Assembly (NCBI GenBank): GCA_001931905.2
Contig: MSJI02000829.1
Coordinates: 1-57,751 of the forward strand
Source: Cladosporium sp. IMV 00045
Lineage: Eukaryota; Ascomycota; Dothideomycetes; Cladosporiales; Cladosporiaceae
DNA: 57,751 nucleotides
Reading direction: 5' to 3'
The notes beneath the pieces were generated by a model that had not been told where the DNA came from, did no database searches, and saw nothing but the letters and a program-made list of their open reading frames with translations. This document shows, piece after piece, positions 45,535 to 56,550 of this stretch. The translations under genes and the position numbers were made by a program. Every line of letters begins with the position of its first letter. Positions within the stretch are counted from its first letter, which is position 1.

Positions 45535-47010
45535 ATGTCCAACTTCACCATACAAGAACACACCCTCACAACTTCATATATCCGGGAATATCCCAGAGCA
45601 ATTGCGACTCAAGAAGACGACGATCTCAAGCTGGCAATCAAGCAATATACGCCTCGAGATAATGCTAGGCCCAAGCCAGGCGATGTGACCATCATTGGAG
45701 GGCATGCTAATGGATTTCCAAAGGTTCGATTCCTCGGTGGTTGGGAGATATCTTGGGAAGATAAAAGGTTGAACTGACATGCTACAGGAATTGTACGAGC
45801 CGCTATGGGATGATCTGTACCATAAGCTCAAAGTGAAGGGTGTCAACATTCGCAGCATCTGGATCGCTGATGCGGCCCACCAAGGTGCCAGTGGAGTTTT
45901 GAACGAGAAGAAGCTCGGTGATGATCGTGAGTTTGATGCTATCGTGACACGAAGGGATGCCGCTTTCTAATGTTTGTTGCAGCATCATGGAATGACCACC
46001 CACGCGATCTGTTCCTCATGATCAACCATTTTCGAGGTCAAATCAAGCAGCCCATCGTCGGCGTTGGCCACAGTATGGGCGGCTGCCATCTGGTCAATCT
46101 ATCTCTGATGCATCCGCGACTCTTCACGACACTCATCCTCATGGACCCCGTCATCCAACGTCTACCGAATCGACAAGGCAATTTCGGTCCTGCAAAAGCG
46201 TCCACTTCCCGGCGAGACAGATGGCCCAGCCGTCAAGCCGCAGAAGCGTCCTTCAAGCGCTCAAGATTCTACCAGGCGTGGGACCCGAGAGTGCTAGATC
46301 TATGGATCAAACACGGCCTGCGCGACCTTCCCACGTATCTACACTGCGAAGCGACCCCAGCATCCGGCACCCTACCCACTCCCAACGCAGACCCAAGTTC
46401 AGCCACCATTCCTCCCGAAAAAGTAACCGAAACCGAAGTAACCCTGACAACAACCAAGCACCAAGAAGTCTTCACATTCATGCGCCCCAACTTCCCCAGC
46501 GCCACCAACCCCGACCCGGAAGCCTCTCCCAACCCCGTGACACACCCGGACGTCAACCCCGAAGCAGGGCCCAACTCGCCCTTCTACCGCCCCGAACCCC
46601 TCGCGACTTTCCGCCAACTGCCCCTCCTCCGCCCCAGCGTCCTCTACATTTTCGGCGACCAATCCTCCCTCTCCGCGCCCTTGCTCAAAGCGGACAAAAT
46701 GGCGCACACGGGCACCGGGCCAGGCGGCTCCGGGGGTGTGAAGAAAGGTCGCGTGCGAGAGGTGACGTTTGAAGGCGTCGGGCATCTGATTCCCATGGAA
46801 GTCGTCGATAGGACGGCGGATGCGTGTCGTGACTGGCTTGCGGGCGAGTTGCGCGATTGGCGGAGTAGAGAGGATGTGCAGCGTTTGGCGTGGGAGAAGG
46901 TTCCGAGAGAGGAGAGGGGGAGGATGAGTGAGGAGTTTGTTGGGGTGATGAAGAGTGATTGGATGGGTGGGCCGGAGAAATATAAGGAGAAGGAGAAGTC
47001 GAAGCTCTGA
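45535..47010 (+). CDS. Alpha/beta hydrolase with C-terminal peroxisomal signal SKL (three exons)
   Basis: Exons are 45535-45723, 45788-45926 and 45983-47010 (451 residues). Introns are 64 nt (weak donor GTTCGA, acceptor TACAG) and 56 nt (GTGAGT...GCAG). The joins give HANGFPK-ELYEPLWDDL and GDDPSWNDHPRD, both usual in this hydrolase group. The nucleophile elbow is GHSMGG (Ser140), a likely acid is in FGDQSSL, and the likely catalytic His is in VGHLIP. A Pro/Thr-rich insert of about 90 residues interrupts the cap. The protein ends KEKSKL, so the last three residues are a canonical type 1 peroxisomal targeting signal. Relatives include yeast Lpx1 and hydrolases that are annotated as secondary-metabolite genes in plant-associated fungi. 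The substrate is unknown. Confidence 0.9.
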
Positions 47011-47229
47011 TTTGAGTGGGAGAGCTTGTTGTATATGCCTTTCTGGATCTGATATATGTATATCAAGCGTCGGCTCTAAAATACAGCTCTCAAATACAGC
47101 AGAATACATGAAATTATCTTTTTGCTTCCCTGCTAAGAGCAGCGACGGGCCTATAGCGGCCACAGTCAATCTATCAAAGAGTCTCTATAAGTCGTACGAC
47201 AACCTCATCTCGCACTTCACCTCACCACA

Positions 47230-48243
47230 TCAATGAAACTTCTGATCACTCCCATTAGGCGGATAATACCCCGAGCCAAACTCCAAACTCCCACCCTCAA
47301 ACACCTCCTCCTCCACCAACCTCCACTCCCCCACCCACCCGCTCTCCCAAACCTTGACCCTAATCGTCGCCTGAAAACTCTGCCCCAGCATATTCGGCAA
47401 ATGGCCCGTCTTAAACGGGGCCGAAAGCGAGAAAAAACTGCCCACCGGCGCACTCGCCTCAACCGTGACTTTCTGCCTGAAACTCTGCACGCTCAGCCCG
47501 AACCTGCGCCCCTCCCAATCCGTGCTGTAGCTCAGGAAAGGGCTCAAACCCGCCACGCGCAGCGCGAACGGCGGGCGGAAATCGATCTCGCGCGCCTTGC
47601 TGCGGTAGCCGAGCAGGAATGCTTCCATGCCCAGAATCTGGCCGCCGGCGCAGCAGAAGTAGCTGTCGCCCTTGCGGCCTTGCAGCCACATGTGCGCGGA
47701 GGGGAAGGAGGCGGCCCAGTTTTTCTCCTGGTGCACGAGGGCGGTGGCGGAAGCGTCGGGGGGCGGTAGAGCGTAGTTGGGGATGGAGAGGGAGAAGTCG
47801 CACTCGGAGGCGAGCGAGTGGACGTGCCAGTGTAAAGGCAGGGGGAGGTGGACGAGCCAGCTTTCGGGCGTGTTTGAGGAGCGCGACCAGGGCGTGCGAG
47901 TGGTCGTTTTGCCTTTGAAGGTGAAGGAGGGGGAGGCGATGGAATATTCGGTGATCGAGTCGGCGTGCCATTTCACGTAGCCGATTTCGGGGATTGTGAT
48001 TTCGAAGGCGTGCGTTTTGGGATCGAGGATTTTCATCGTCATGGCGTCCGGGAAGAGCTCTTTTTGGTAGGTCTTGGAGTGGACATCTTCTCGTGGCACG
48101 TAGGTGAAGGAGACTTTGTTGGGGCGGAATTGGGCGTTTTGCACTTTGCAGACTATCAGTGCTATGTGTGCTCCTGAGGGTAGGTCGAATTTGCTGTAGT
48201 AGCCTTCGAAGGCGGAGGATTTGTGTGGCGCGTTGTGTTCCAT
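47230..48243 (-). CDS. Tocopherol-cyclase-like protein
   Basis: A single-exon frame of 337 residues. The pattern EGYYSKFDLPSGAHIALIVC, HWHVHS (138-143) and HQEKNWAASFPSAHMWLQ (about 171-188) resembles the tocopherol-cyclase-like family, whose plant members close the chromanol ring. The fungal members are uncharacterised, and fungi are not known to make tocopherol. Function is therefore open; a beta-barrel that binds or cyclises a lipid is an inference. No signal peptide or membrane segment is seen. It ends about 220 nt from the convergent alpha/beta hydrolase gene. Confidence 0.65.
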   Translation of the reverse strand: MEHNAPHKSSAFEGYYSKFDLPSGAHIALIVCKVQNAQFRPNKVSFTYVPREDVHSKTYQKELFPDAMTMKILDPKTHAFEITIPEIGYVKWHADSITEYSIASPSFTFKGKTTTRTPWSRSSNTPESWLVHLPLPLHWHVHSLASECDFSLSIPNYALPPPDASATALVHQEKNWAASFPSAHMWLQGRKGDSYFCCAGGQILGMEAFLLGYRSKAREIDFRPPFALRVAGLSPFLSYSTDWEGRRFGLSVQSFRQKVTVEASAPVGSFFSLSAPFKTGHLPNMLGQSFQATIRVKVWESGWVGEWRLVEEEVFEGGSLEFGSGYYPPNGSDQKFH

Positions 48244-49171
48244 GTTGTATTCGTGCGAGAGGTGATGTCTTCAATGTTGGTGGGAAGTTGTTGTGGTGTC
48301 GTGTTGTTGGTTTTGGTAGTGGTGAGGGCTGTTAGAGCATGCTGCGCAGTGTCTATTTATGTTCTTTTTTCTATTGCCTTTGCATTCAATCGTACAATCG
48401 TAGCCGTTGAAGGTCAAGAATGATGTCTGTCGTCTGTATAGATCTTGCGACTTCCCATATTTCAAAAGTCATGATGCAAGAGTTGTCTCGCTGGCGGAAT
48501 GGCTGGTGCTCCCCACCAAACGGGTGGACAAGCCACAGCAGAAGACGGTGAAGCAGAAACCTGCATGCATGCCAGAGACATCACCCCTGTCTCTCCGCAT
48601 ACCGGACGACCATCTCACTGCACTTCACAGCAAGAGAGCTTGTGACCAAACGCAGTGCATGCTTAAGCTGTTAGCTGTTGATGCTACTGCATCTCGTGCC
48701 ATGGGTGTACGGAGGTGTTTGTCGGCTCTGGATAATGGCACAGAAGCACCCTGCCACCGGTGTTTTGTAAGGAACGAGCCAAACTATTGTGCGGCTATCA
48801 ACCACGCCTTACCGAACGGCTTGTCCATTCCTTCAATCTGCATTCCGGATCTATTACCCTTTTCCTGTCCGAGTCCAGCGATTCTCGCTGTCGCACCGCG
48901 GATCATTAACCTTATACCTTAACCTCGTATAGCTCCTCATCTGCGCGTGCAGTATGAATCATGATCACCAATGATCGTCGCGCTTGCCTCGAGGCTTGTG
49001 ATGCGCGCGCAGCATCTGCAAGGTAACGGTAGCCAGGCACGAGCGGAGAAAAAGGGAGAGACATGCTAGGTCATGTGCGTGCGGTTCAGTGAAATGCAAG
49101 GTCTTGCCGGCATCATGAACCACGCGCTCCGCACATGGCAGTAGTGACTGCCGCGAGAAATCGGATCGCTA

Positions 49172-49177
49172 TATAAA
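49172..49177 (+). promoter_or_regulatory. TATA box of the GH28 gene
   Basis: TATAAA 83 nt upstream of the GH28 ATG, within ATATAAATCC. Confidence 0.55.
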
Positions 49178-49181
49178 TCCG

Positions 49182-49187
49182 CCGGGG
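49182..49187 (+). promoter_or_regulatory. Candidate CreA site
   Basis: CCGGGG fits the SYGGRG consensus for the carbon-catabolite repressor CreA, and it is directly 3' of the TATA box. Pectinase genes are commonly CreA-controlled. The motif is short, so chance is possible. Confidence 0.3.
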
Positions 49188-49254
49188 CCCCATTTCCCTC
49201 TTGTGCGATCCACTGCGACACTCTATACTCGGTCAAACATAAATATCTCCCAGC

Positions 49255-50710
49255 ATGCGTTGGCTCTTGACAGTATCACCGGTCCTGGCGGCGGTTCAGT
49301 CTGTTTTCTCGATAGAGAACAAGACTCCATACAAGCCAGTTTCTTACACTGACGCGCCCTCTTACTACCCTGGCGCGCCATGGAAGTTCCAAGCGGCGGA
49401 GACTCGACCCTCGATATGCAAAGTCGTTTCAGCCGGCGATGGCCAAGATAGCGCTCCTCTCATCATCGAAGCTTTCGAGAAATGCGGCCACAATGGCAAG
49501 GTGATCTTGGATGCTGACCTATGTACGTTGCGCTGATTTGTTATGCGCGGAGATGCACTGTCGTAGCTAATATTTTCCATGTGATAGACCACATTAATTC
49601 CCCGATGAAGATCACAGGCCTTTCCAACGTCGAAGTAGAAATCACAGGCACCCTTCTCTGGAGCACCGATGTCGAGTACTGGCTTGCAAACTCCATGCCC
49701 ATGGGCTATCAAAACCAATCCACGGCCTTCATCTTCGGCGGCGATCAAATTCACATATACGGCAAAGGCGTCGGCACGTTCAATGGAAATGGGCAGGTCT
49801 GGTACGACCGGTTTGCCGACGTCAGCAACAAGGCAGGCCGCCCTCATCAGATAACCTTCAATGGTCTGACCAACTCAGTAATCGAGGGCTTGAACTTCCT
49901 TCAGCCTCAGATGTGGACTTCTACGCTCATTCATTCGAGCAAGGTGCTTTTGCAAGACATCTACGTCAACAGTACCAATGCAAATGGTGGCCCGAACCTC
50001 AACACAGATGGTTCCAACACCATCTATGCATCAGACATCACCTTTGCGCGGTGGGTCGTCATTGGTGGTGACGACAACATCGCTTTCAAAGCCAGTGAGT
50101 TGCCATGTCCTCTTCTACTTTGTATAATAGTTCCCCTAGAAAATTGACACACCCTAAAGACAGCACCAACATCCTCGTCGAAGACGGCACCTTCTACGGC
50201 ACTACCGGCGTCGCCTTTGGCAGCATCGGCCAATTCGAGAACGAATTCGAGATCCTCGAAGACATCACGGTGCGCAACATCGCCTCGTACAACAACAAAT
50301 ACGGAGCGTACGTCAAAACCTGGACGGGCGTGCGCCAAGGCGTGCCACCCAACGGCGGTGGCGGCGGCAAAGGCTACCTGCGCAACGTGCGCATGAGCAA
50401 CTTCACAATCTCCAACGCCGAGCAAGGCTTCTACATCACGCAGTGCAATTCCTACTCCGGCTTCACGGGCGAGTGCGACACGTCGACCTTCCAGATCGGG
50501 GATGTCGCCATTGAGGACTGGAGGGGGACGTTGAAGACCGATGTCGTTGCCAGCATGCAGTGTTCGGGCGAGGTGCCGTGCAAGGAAATCGCGATGGAGG
50601 ATGTGGGCTTTGATGTGGCGGGTGGGGGCAAGGCGACGAAGTATCTGTGTAGGAATGTCGAGAAGCCGGAGGGGTTTAAGTGTAATGGCAAGGCGCCGCA
50701 GGGAGGTTAG
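49255..50710 (+). CDS. Secreted glycoside hydrolase family 28, exo-acting rhamnogalacturonan type (three exons)
   Basis: Acts on pectin outside the cell. Exons are 49255-49522, 49588-50094 and 50160-50710 (441 residues); the introns are 65 nt each (GTACGT...ATAG and GTGAGT...AAAG). Residues 1-19 are a signal peptide. A right-handed beta-helix of the GH28 type follows. NTDG (228-231) and GDDN (250-253) supply the three acidic catalytic residues (Asp230, Asp251, Asp252). The GHG motif of polygalacturonases is GTTG here (272-275), and the RIK motif is YVK (309-311). These changes, with VAFGSIGQF and KTWTG, fit the rhamnogalacturonan rhamnohydrolase-like branch of GH28 better than polygalacturonases. 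The exact activity is an inference. A Gly run (GGGGG) follows VPPN. Confidence 0.88.
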
Positions 50711-52442
50711 TAGGTAGTGTATAGCCGTGTGCGTTATGGTTCAATCGGATAAGTCGACGCTTTCGAAGCGTCGACCGAAGTTGGAGAGTTTGGTGATACG
50801 CTACGTGTTGTCCTCACGGCTTCCGGAAATAATTACACCGTCAACCGATAAGCTGAATCATGAGGCCAGACTTTGATGTCCACAAGCTCGGGTATGGGAC
50901 CGAACATCAATACTTGAGCCAGCCCTGTGAGAAACTTTTTGCGTGCGATCATCCTCAGTATCTTTGTTCTGTCATTTTCCTTCTGCTAAACGAGCACCAT
51001 CAAGTCTGACAACGAAATACCTCATCAGCGGCACTTACCGCCAAGCAATGCTTAGCGACATACCAAAGAACGGAGAGGACCACATGGCGTCTCTACATGA
51101 CGGAACATGAATGGGGAAATGAAACTAAAGGCGTTTGCCATGACTAACAAGTGTGCGCATAGTCGCGGGGCCCCAATAATAAAACGGCGGTTCCCTCGCT
51201 GGCGCGCAAATACCATCAAGGCCATGGCGAAGCGGCGGACTTTTCCAAAGCCGAGCTTTAGCGAGAGAGAGCCTGGCGAGCCTCGATCATCCCCTTCACG
51301 GCCAGTCCTCCGCGTACCGTTACTAGGTACTGTACCGTGTCTTCAATTTTGCCTGAAGTCGGATGCTGCAGGCCTCAGGTTACACGGATTATTTCTGGTC
51401 TCGTGTGCTACGCGACCAAGATTACTTGCGATCCAAGTCGGCCGTATCCAGGTTGGCCGCGGCAAGAGCGGCTAAACCTTCCAGGCGAAATGCTGTGAAG
51501 TCTAATAATTGACTGTGGTAATTCGACAAACCCCTGTTGTCGACCGTCCCAATCGGGCTGCTTGAGCGTGCTCGTTAGTCGTACAGTAATGTGTATTCGG
51601 CAGTCGATGCTTAGCATCAGCAGCAAAGGCGGTCTACTACCGAGCCGTGTGGTCGATTGATTGCGGAAGATCGATCCGAATTGATGTTGTTGTCCAGAGC
51701 TGGGGGGGGAAGAGAGGCAGACGCGGTATTAGAAGGACGAACGTGGCACTTCGCATAGGGCAAAGGTGTCCTGATCTGCGATGCTTGCCCAATATATGCA
51801 GGCGGGCGGCGGGCAGAGACGAATCCCCAGCCTGCTCTAGTCCGTCCTTTCGGTCTTGCTACCCGACTGGCGTTCGCTGCATCTGCAAATAATCCCATGC
51901 ACCAGATGCATTGGGCAGATTTGGGCTCTTTGGCAGACAGCAGGATGGGAGTTGAGGGACGCACTCCGACGATACGTGGGAAGGAGGCCTTTTTCGTGAG
52001 CAGAGTAATAATAACAACGAACAACTGCAGCAAGAGAGGGCAGACCGGGCCGCATACTCCGCCCTACCCACGCGAAAGTGGAAGGCCGCCGCCAACCATG
52101 CGTCCTCAGGACGTGCCTTACCCTTTTTTCCTGGGGAAGAAGACCAAGGGAAGAAAGCAATTCCACTCCAATTCCACGGGCTCAAGTGATCCGGGGGAAT
52201 ACCCACCACGAGGCTAGTAGTGTATAGGTCTTGACAATTGGTCGGCCACCGGCCGACTCGGCATTACGGATGAGGCTGCCGGCAGAGACACCACACACAA
52301 CCGGGCGAATGCTCAAAGCGTTTGCCGGATTAACTGGCCGTAATCTTTCTTGCTCTCGCCGCGACCCTCTGCTCTTTGGTGAACCTTTTCCCTTTCCCTC
52401 CCGTCTTATCATGTATGTCAACGGTGTTCGCGATCGACAGCC
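50711..52442. other. Intergenic region between GH28 and the Zn2Cys6 gene
   Basis: About 1.7 kb. It contains a perfect hairpin at 50753-50775 and no credible gene. The minus-strand frames around 51617-52209 have no recognisable domain. Confidence 0.5.
50753..50775. repeat. Perfect 10-bp inverted repeat with 3-nt loop
   Basis: Arms GTCGACGCTT and AAGCGTCGAC flank TCG, 43 nt after the GH28 stop codon. It would form a strong RNA hairpin in the 3' UTR, or serve as a palindromic DNA site. Confidence 0.7.
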
Positions 52443-54484
52443 ATGGAAACCGCAGCCAGGCCGCCAGAGACTCCGCGAAGCCTCAGCAATGAAACCCCAG
52501 AGGCTCACAACACGAGCAACAACAACAACAGCTCTACACCGATCGCCGGGGCGAAGCGCAAACGGCAGCCGCGCAATTCAGCATGTCTGACTTGCGCAGG
52601 GCTGAAAATGAAATGTGTCGCTACTTCGGTGCCGGGCATTTGTGAGAGGTGAGTTGGAGTCGTCCATTGAAATCGCATTCATCGGACAAAGTGACACCGA
52701 CGAAGCCGTCGGACCTCTTGCGCCGGAGAACATCCGTCGTCTGAATCCACGGCACTTCGACCGGTTTCGATCATAGTTTCGATTGCTAATGGTTGCAACG
52801 TTGATTCAGGTGCCATCGCATGAGTCGAGAATGCCTACCCTCAGTGCCCAAACCCCGGAAGCGTGCATCGATACATGGCCTTTCAGAGCCCGAGAGGAGA
52901 GGTGCACCTCTCTCTGACATCCTGGATAACAGCGCGCCATCGTACCAAACGTCGAGCCCATTCGCAGTTAACAATGCAGCTGCAACGGGTAAATCAACAG
53001 ACGTCTCTGGCGACACAGTACTGTCGACCAAACAGGATGTAACGCAAGCAGGCAGCACATCGTTCGTCTCTCTTTTCGCGCATGGTCTCGGGCTCGAAAA
53101 TAAACACCAGGATGCTCTGGACCTTCTCGACGGCGTGGACTACACATACGTCCACGACAGTTTCGTTTTCTTCGAGCGAATGGCCTGTCGATCCCCGTTC
53201 ATCGAACTGCCACACACAGATGTCATCAAGATGGTCGCCAAAAGACCGGTTACATGCCTTGCGATATGTGCCGTGGCAACATGCACAAATACCGAATTGC
53301 GAAATCGTCTGGTTCGAGCGTTCCGTCAAACGATATGCGCCAAATGCATCATGCAAGGCGAACGGAGTATCGATCTGATGAGCGGCCTTCTGATCTTCCT
53401 GGCGTGGCATCATCGATATATGGCGAATCAACAGATAAATCAATTGATGCACCTTCTCGTCGGCATGGTCACCGATCAAGGCTTGTTCCGACAATTCGGT
53501 CACAACGTCTTCTCTCCCAACCAACCAGATCGGGAAACTCAACTGCTCTTTCTGGGCTGTTACTATCTCTGTACTACTTTGGCAGGTTTAGCGTCCGGCA
53601 CTCCATCACCACTTCTCTGGACTGATCACCTGTACGACGTCGCGCGCCGATTCTCTTCCAACGGACCCTTCGCCAACGACAGCAACATCGTCCCCTTCAT
53701 CGAATTCGGGCGCTACCTTGGCGAGGTCGACGCTTCTATCCGCGCATCAAGCGAATCCCTCGACATCCCCTCCCACGACCGCTCATGGTCCATCTGGCAC
53801 AGCGCGGAAACCGAACTGCGGCGCCTGAAAGCCCTCGTGCGCCAATTCCCCATCATCGCCTCGCACCCAGACGTGCACGCCAGTCGCATCGCCATCTCCA
53901 CCGTCGTGCTGCAGAACAGCAGACACGTTCAGACGAGCCTGCTCAACGCCTCAGCCATCAGCATCAAGGCTTACTTCGATACCGTCCTCTCCGAACCGGC
54001 TGCGACGTTCGATTACATGTCCATCATTGACTGGACGCACTTACTCTCCGTCCTCGCGGCTCTAGTCCTCATTCTCCACCCTCACTTCGAAACATGGGAA
54101 GCCGTGCCCGGCGCGCTGCGCAGCTTGCTCGAACCCGAATCCGTCCTTGAAACTCTGGCAGCGAGGCTCGATAGCTCTCCTTCGGACGAGCATCGCGATG
54201 AAAGTTACAGCTGGTTCATCTCCCTGCTCGGCCGGATTAAAATGAAGCTGCAGAACGACAGATCCGCGATCTCGCGCGGCCGGACGGGGTCGGGTGATGT
54301 CAGCGAGTCGGAAGCGAGATTCAGACCCGTCAATGCCACTCCCACTTTCCCTAATGATCGGGCTAGATTCGCTGATCCGCATGGTCAAGGGGGAGGAGTG
54401 GGAGTTTGCGACGTCGACGTTGGACGTGTCTGCAAGCTGGACTTGCTGGGCGATGAGTTCTGGGACAGGCTTTTGCAGTCTTGA
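52443..54484 (+). CDS. Zn2Cys6 binuclear-cluster transcription factor (two exons)
   Basis: Exons are 52443-52648 and 52810-54484 (626 residues). The 161-nt intron (GTGAGT...TTCAG) splits the zinc cluster, and splicing completes the exact pattern CX2CX6CX8CX2CX6C (Cys48, 51, 58, 67, 70, 77). A basic stretch (KRKRQPR) precedes the cluster and SVPKPRKR follows it. The remaining ~530 residues are helical, without a clear fungal-specific trans-activation signature that I can name. The middle contains CAKCIMQGERSIDLMSGLLIFLAWHHRY, typical of regulators of this general class. The targets are unknown. Its neighbours GH28 and epoxide hydrolase are candidates only by position. Confidence 0.88.
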
Positions 54485-55142
54485 TTGTGTTATGACTGCC
54501 CTTTTTTGTTTTCTTTATGATTGTGCCCATCACTATAGACTTAGGGAAGGATAGAGGAATTTCTCAAATCCATCATGCAATTTCACGATACCGCGGGTTG
54601 TTATCCATCGCGTTGAGATGGGTGAGTGCACGCGTCCATCAAAAGCTTTATCCTCCAAGCGTCTGATCCGCCCTCTCTATCTCGCCTGATTGTTTCAAAG
54701 GTATTGAGATGTTTCAGCATCTGTAGGCAAGGCTTAAGCATATAGCCAACCTTAATCTCAGGCACTGATGAGGTGATCGGGAATAAGGGCTTCGATGAGC
54801 TGACTTCAATGCATCAATCCGTCGAAGCTCCCCGCTTTTCTCCTCGCGCCCTGCCGACATATCACATCGTCTTGCTGACAGAGCATACATTTGGACTTCG
54901 TCTTTTGCAGCCTGTTATCTTATATCGATCGAACTGAGAGTAACAGATACTCCTGCGTTTTGGTTCACAAGAGTACGTCCGGCCAAACATCCATCCCAGT
55001 TCTGAGACTTGTCATTGAGACTGCTTGTTCGTCCGTCGTCCATTCGATTCTTAAAAATATCTATCACACTGCGGTTTTGAACATCCTGGGATACGGACGA
55101 GGCCAGTAATAAGACATCAAACCCATCAACAGATCAACGATA
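54485..55142. other. Intergenic region
   Basis: About 660 nt holding the 3' flank of the regulator and the promoter of the epoxide hydrolase. No gene seen. Confidence 0.55.
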
Positions 55143-56452
55143 ATGTCGAAATACACCATCAACGTCCCCGAATCCAAGCTCGAGGAGCTCAAAACGAAGC
55201 TATTAACCGCAACCTTCCCGGACGAACTCACTGACGCCAGCTGGGACTATGGCGCGCCACTCGCCGACATCAAGGTAAATTAAATGCCAATAGCACATAC
55301 CCCAAACCTCCCGAAACCAATCCACTAACCCACCTGCCTCCACCAATTCAGCGCCTCACCACCCACTGGCAGACAACCTTCGACTGGCGCGCCCAGGAAG
55401 CCCAACTAAACCAACTCCCAAACTACCACCGCCCCATCAAAATCTCCAACTTTCCCCCCCTCGACATCCACTACCTGCACCAACCCTCCCCAGACCCCAA
55501 CGCCATCCCCCTCCTCTTCGTCCACGGCTGGCCCGGAAGCTACATCGAAGTAGCCAAAATGCTGCCCGCCCTTCAACACCGCGCCAACCCCTCCAACGTC
55601 TCCTTCCACGTCGTCGCTCCCTCCCTGCCCAACTTCGCATGGAGCGAGGGCCCCACGCGCCGCGGCTTCGCGCTGCGCGAGTACGCCGAGACCTGCCACG
55701 AGCTCATGCTCGCGCTGGGCTATACGCGGTATGTGACGCAGGGCGGCGATTGGGGCTTCTACGTCACCCGCGCTCTGGGTCTGCTGCACCCGGAAGCCTG
55801 CCTGGCGAGCCATATCAACATGATCCGCGCGAGCGCGCCGTCCTTCACTTCGCAGCCGCTGCTGGCACTAAAGCATACTCTGACGCCGTACTCGGCGCGA
55901 GATAGGGAGGGTTTCGAGCGCTCGAAGTGGTTTCTGGAAGAGGGGGCGGGGTACCGTCTCTTACAGTCCACGAAGCCGCAGACGCTCGGGTACGCATTGC
56001 GTGACAGTCCCGTGGCGCTGCTGGCGTGGATTTACGAGAAATTGCACGATTGGACGGACGGCTATGCCTGGACGGACGATGAGATCCTCACCTGGGTGAG
56101 CATTTACTGGTTTTCGACGGCGGGGCCGGCGGCGAGTTTGCGCATTTACTACGAAGCCGTGCACGGTGATGAGATCAATGACGGCAATGCGTCTACGATC
56201 GTTTCGCGCGACCGTGCGAGTCAGTGGATTGGAAAGGTGAAGTTGGGCCTGTGCCATTCGCCGCGGGAGTTGACTGTCGTGCCGCATACGTGGGGGAGGA
56301 CTCTGGGGCCTGTTGTGTTTGAGAGCCAGAAGACGAAGGGGGGCCACTTTGCCGCGCACGAGATTCCCGGAGAGATAGTGGCGGATTTGAGGGCGATGTT
56401 TGGGAAGGGTGGGCCTTGCTATCGGATCACGGATGCGTCGGCGAAGTTGTAG
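55143..56452 (+). CDS. Epoxide hydrolase (EHN type, two exons)
   Basis: Opens epoxides to vicinal diols through an alkyl-enzyme intermediate. Exons are 55143-55274 and 55352-56452 (410 residues). The 77-nt intron has donor GTAAAT, branch CACTAAC and acceptor TTCAG. The N-terminal ~100 residues are the epoxide hydrolase N-terminal domain ([21 protein letters not shown]). The oxyanion motif HGWPGS is followed by the nucleophile GGDWG (Asp177). The catalytic His is in GGHFAAHE (about 376). The length fits the microsomal-type fungal family. No signal peptide or membrane anchor is seen. The substrate could be a xenobiotic or a metabolite. It converges on the MDM1-type gene, with stop codons about 100 nt apart. 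Confidence 0.93.
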
Positions 56453-56550
56453 GGTCTTGTCGCTACTTGGGGTATTGAATGTGACATGCGTGACGAATGA
56501 TTGAAAGTTAGGCGCAAGTGAAGTGCAGCTAGGGTTTAATGACATTATGA

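Larger units (their letters stand above)
48244..49254. promoter_or_regulatory. Divergent promoter region of the tocopherol-cyclase-like and GH28 genes
   Basis: About 1 kb between two genes that point away from each other. A TATA box and a CreA-type motif lie near the GH28 start (listed separately). A 171-codon frame at 48407-48922 is not protein-like. Confidence 0.5.

Noticed and set aside
45720..45734. Perfect tRNA B-box-like sequence GGTTCGATTCC
   Set aside because: The flanking bases do not pair into a T-arm or acceptor stem, no A-box is at the right distance, and the site is the first intron's donor region in the alpha/beta hydrolase gene.
48407..48922. 171-codon frame in the divergent promoter upstream of GH28
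   Set aside because: No ATG at the reported start, no domain, and it lies where two promoters are expected.
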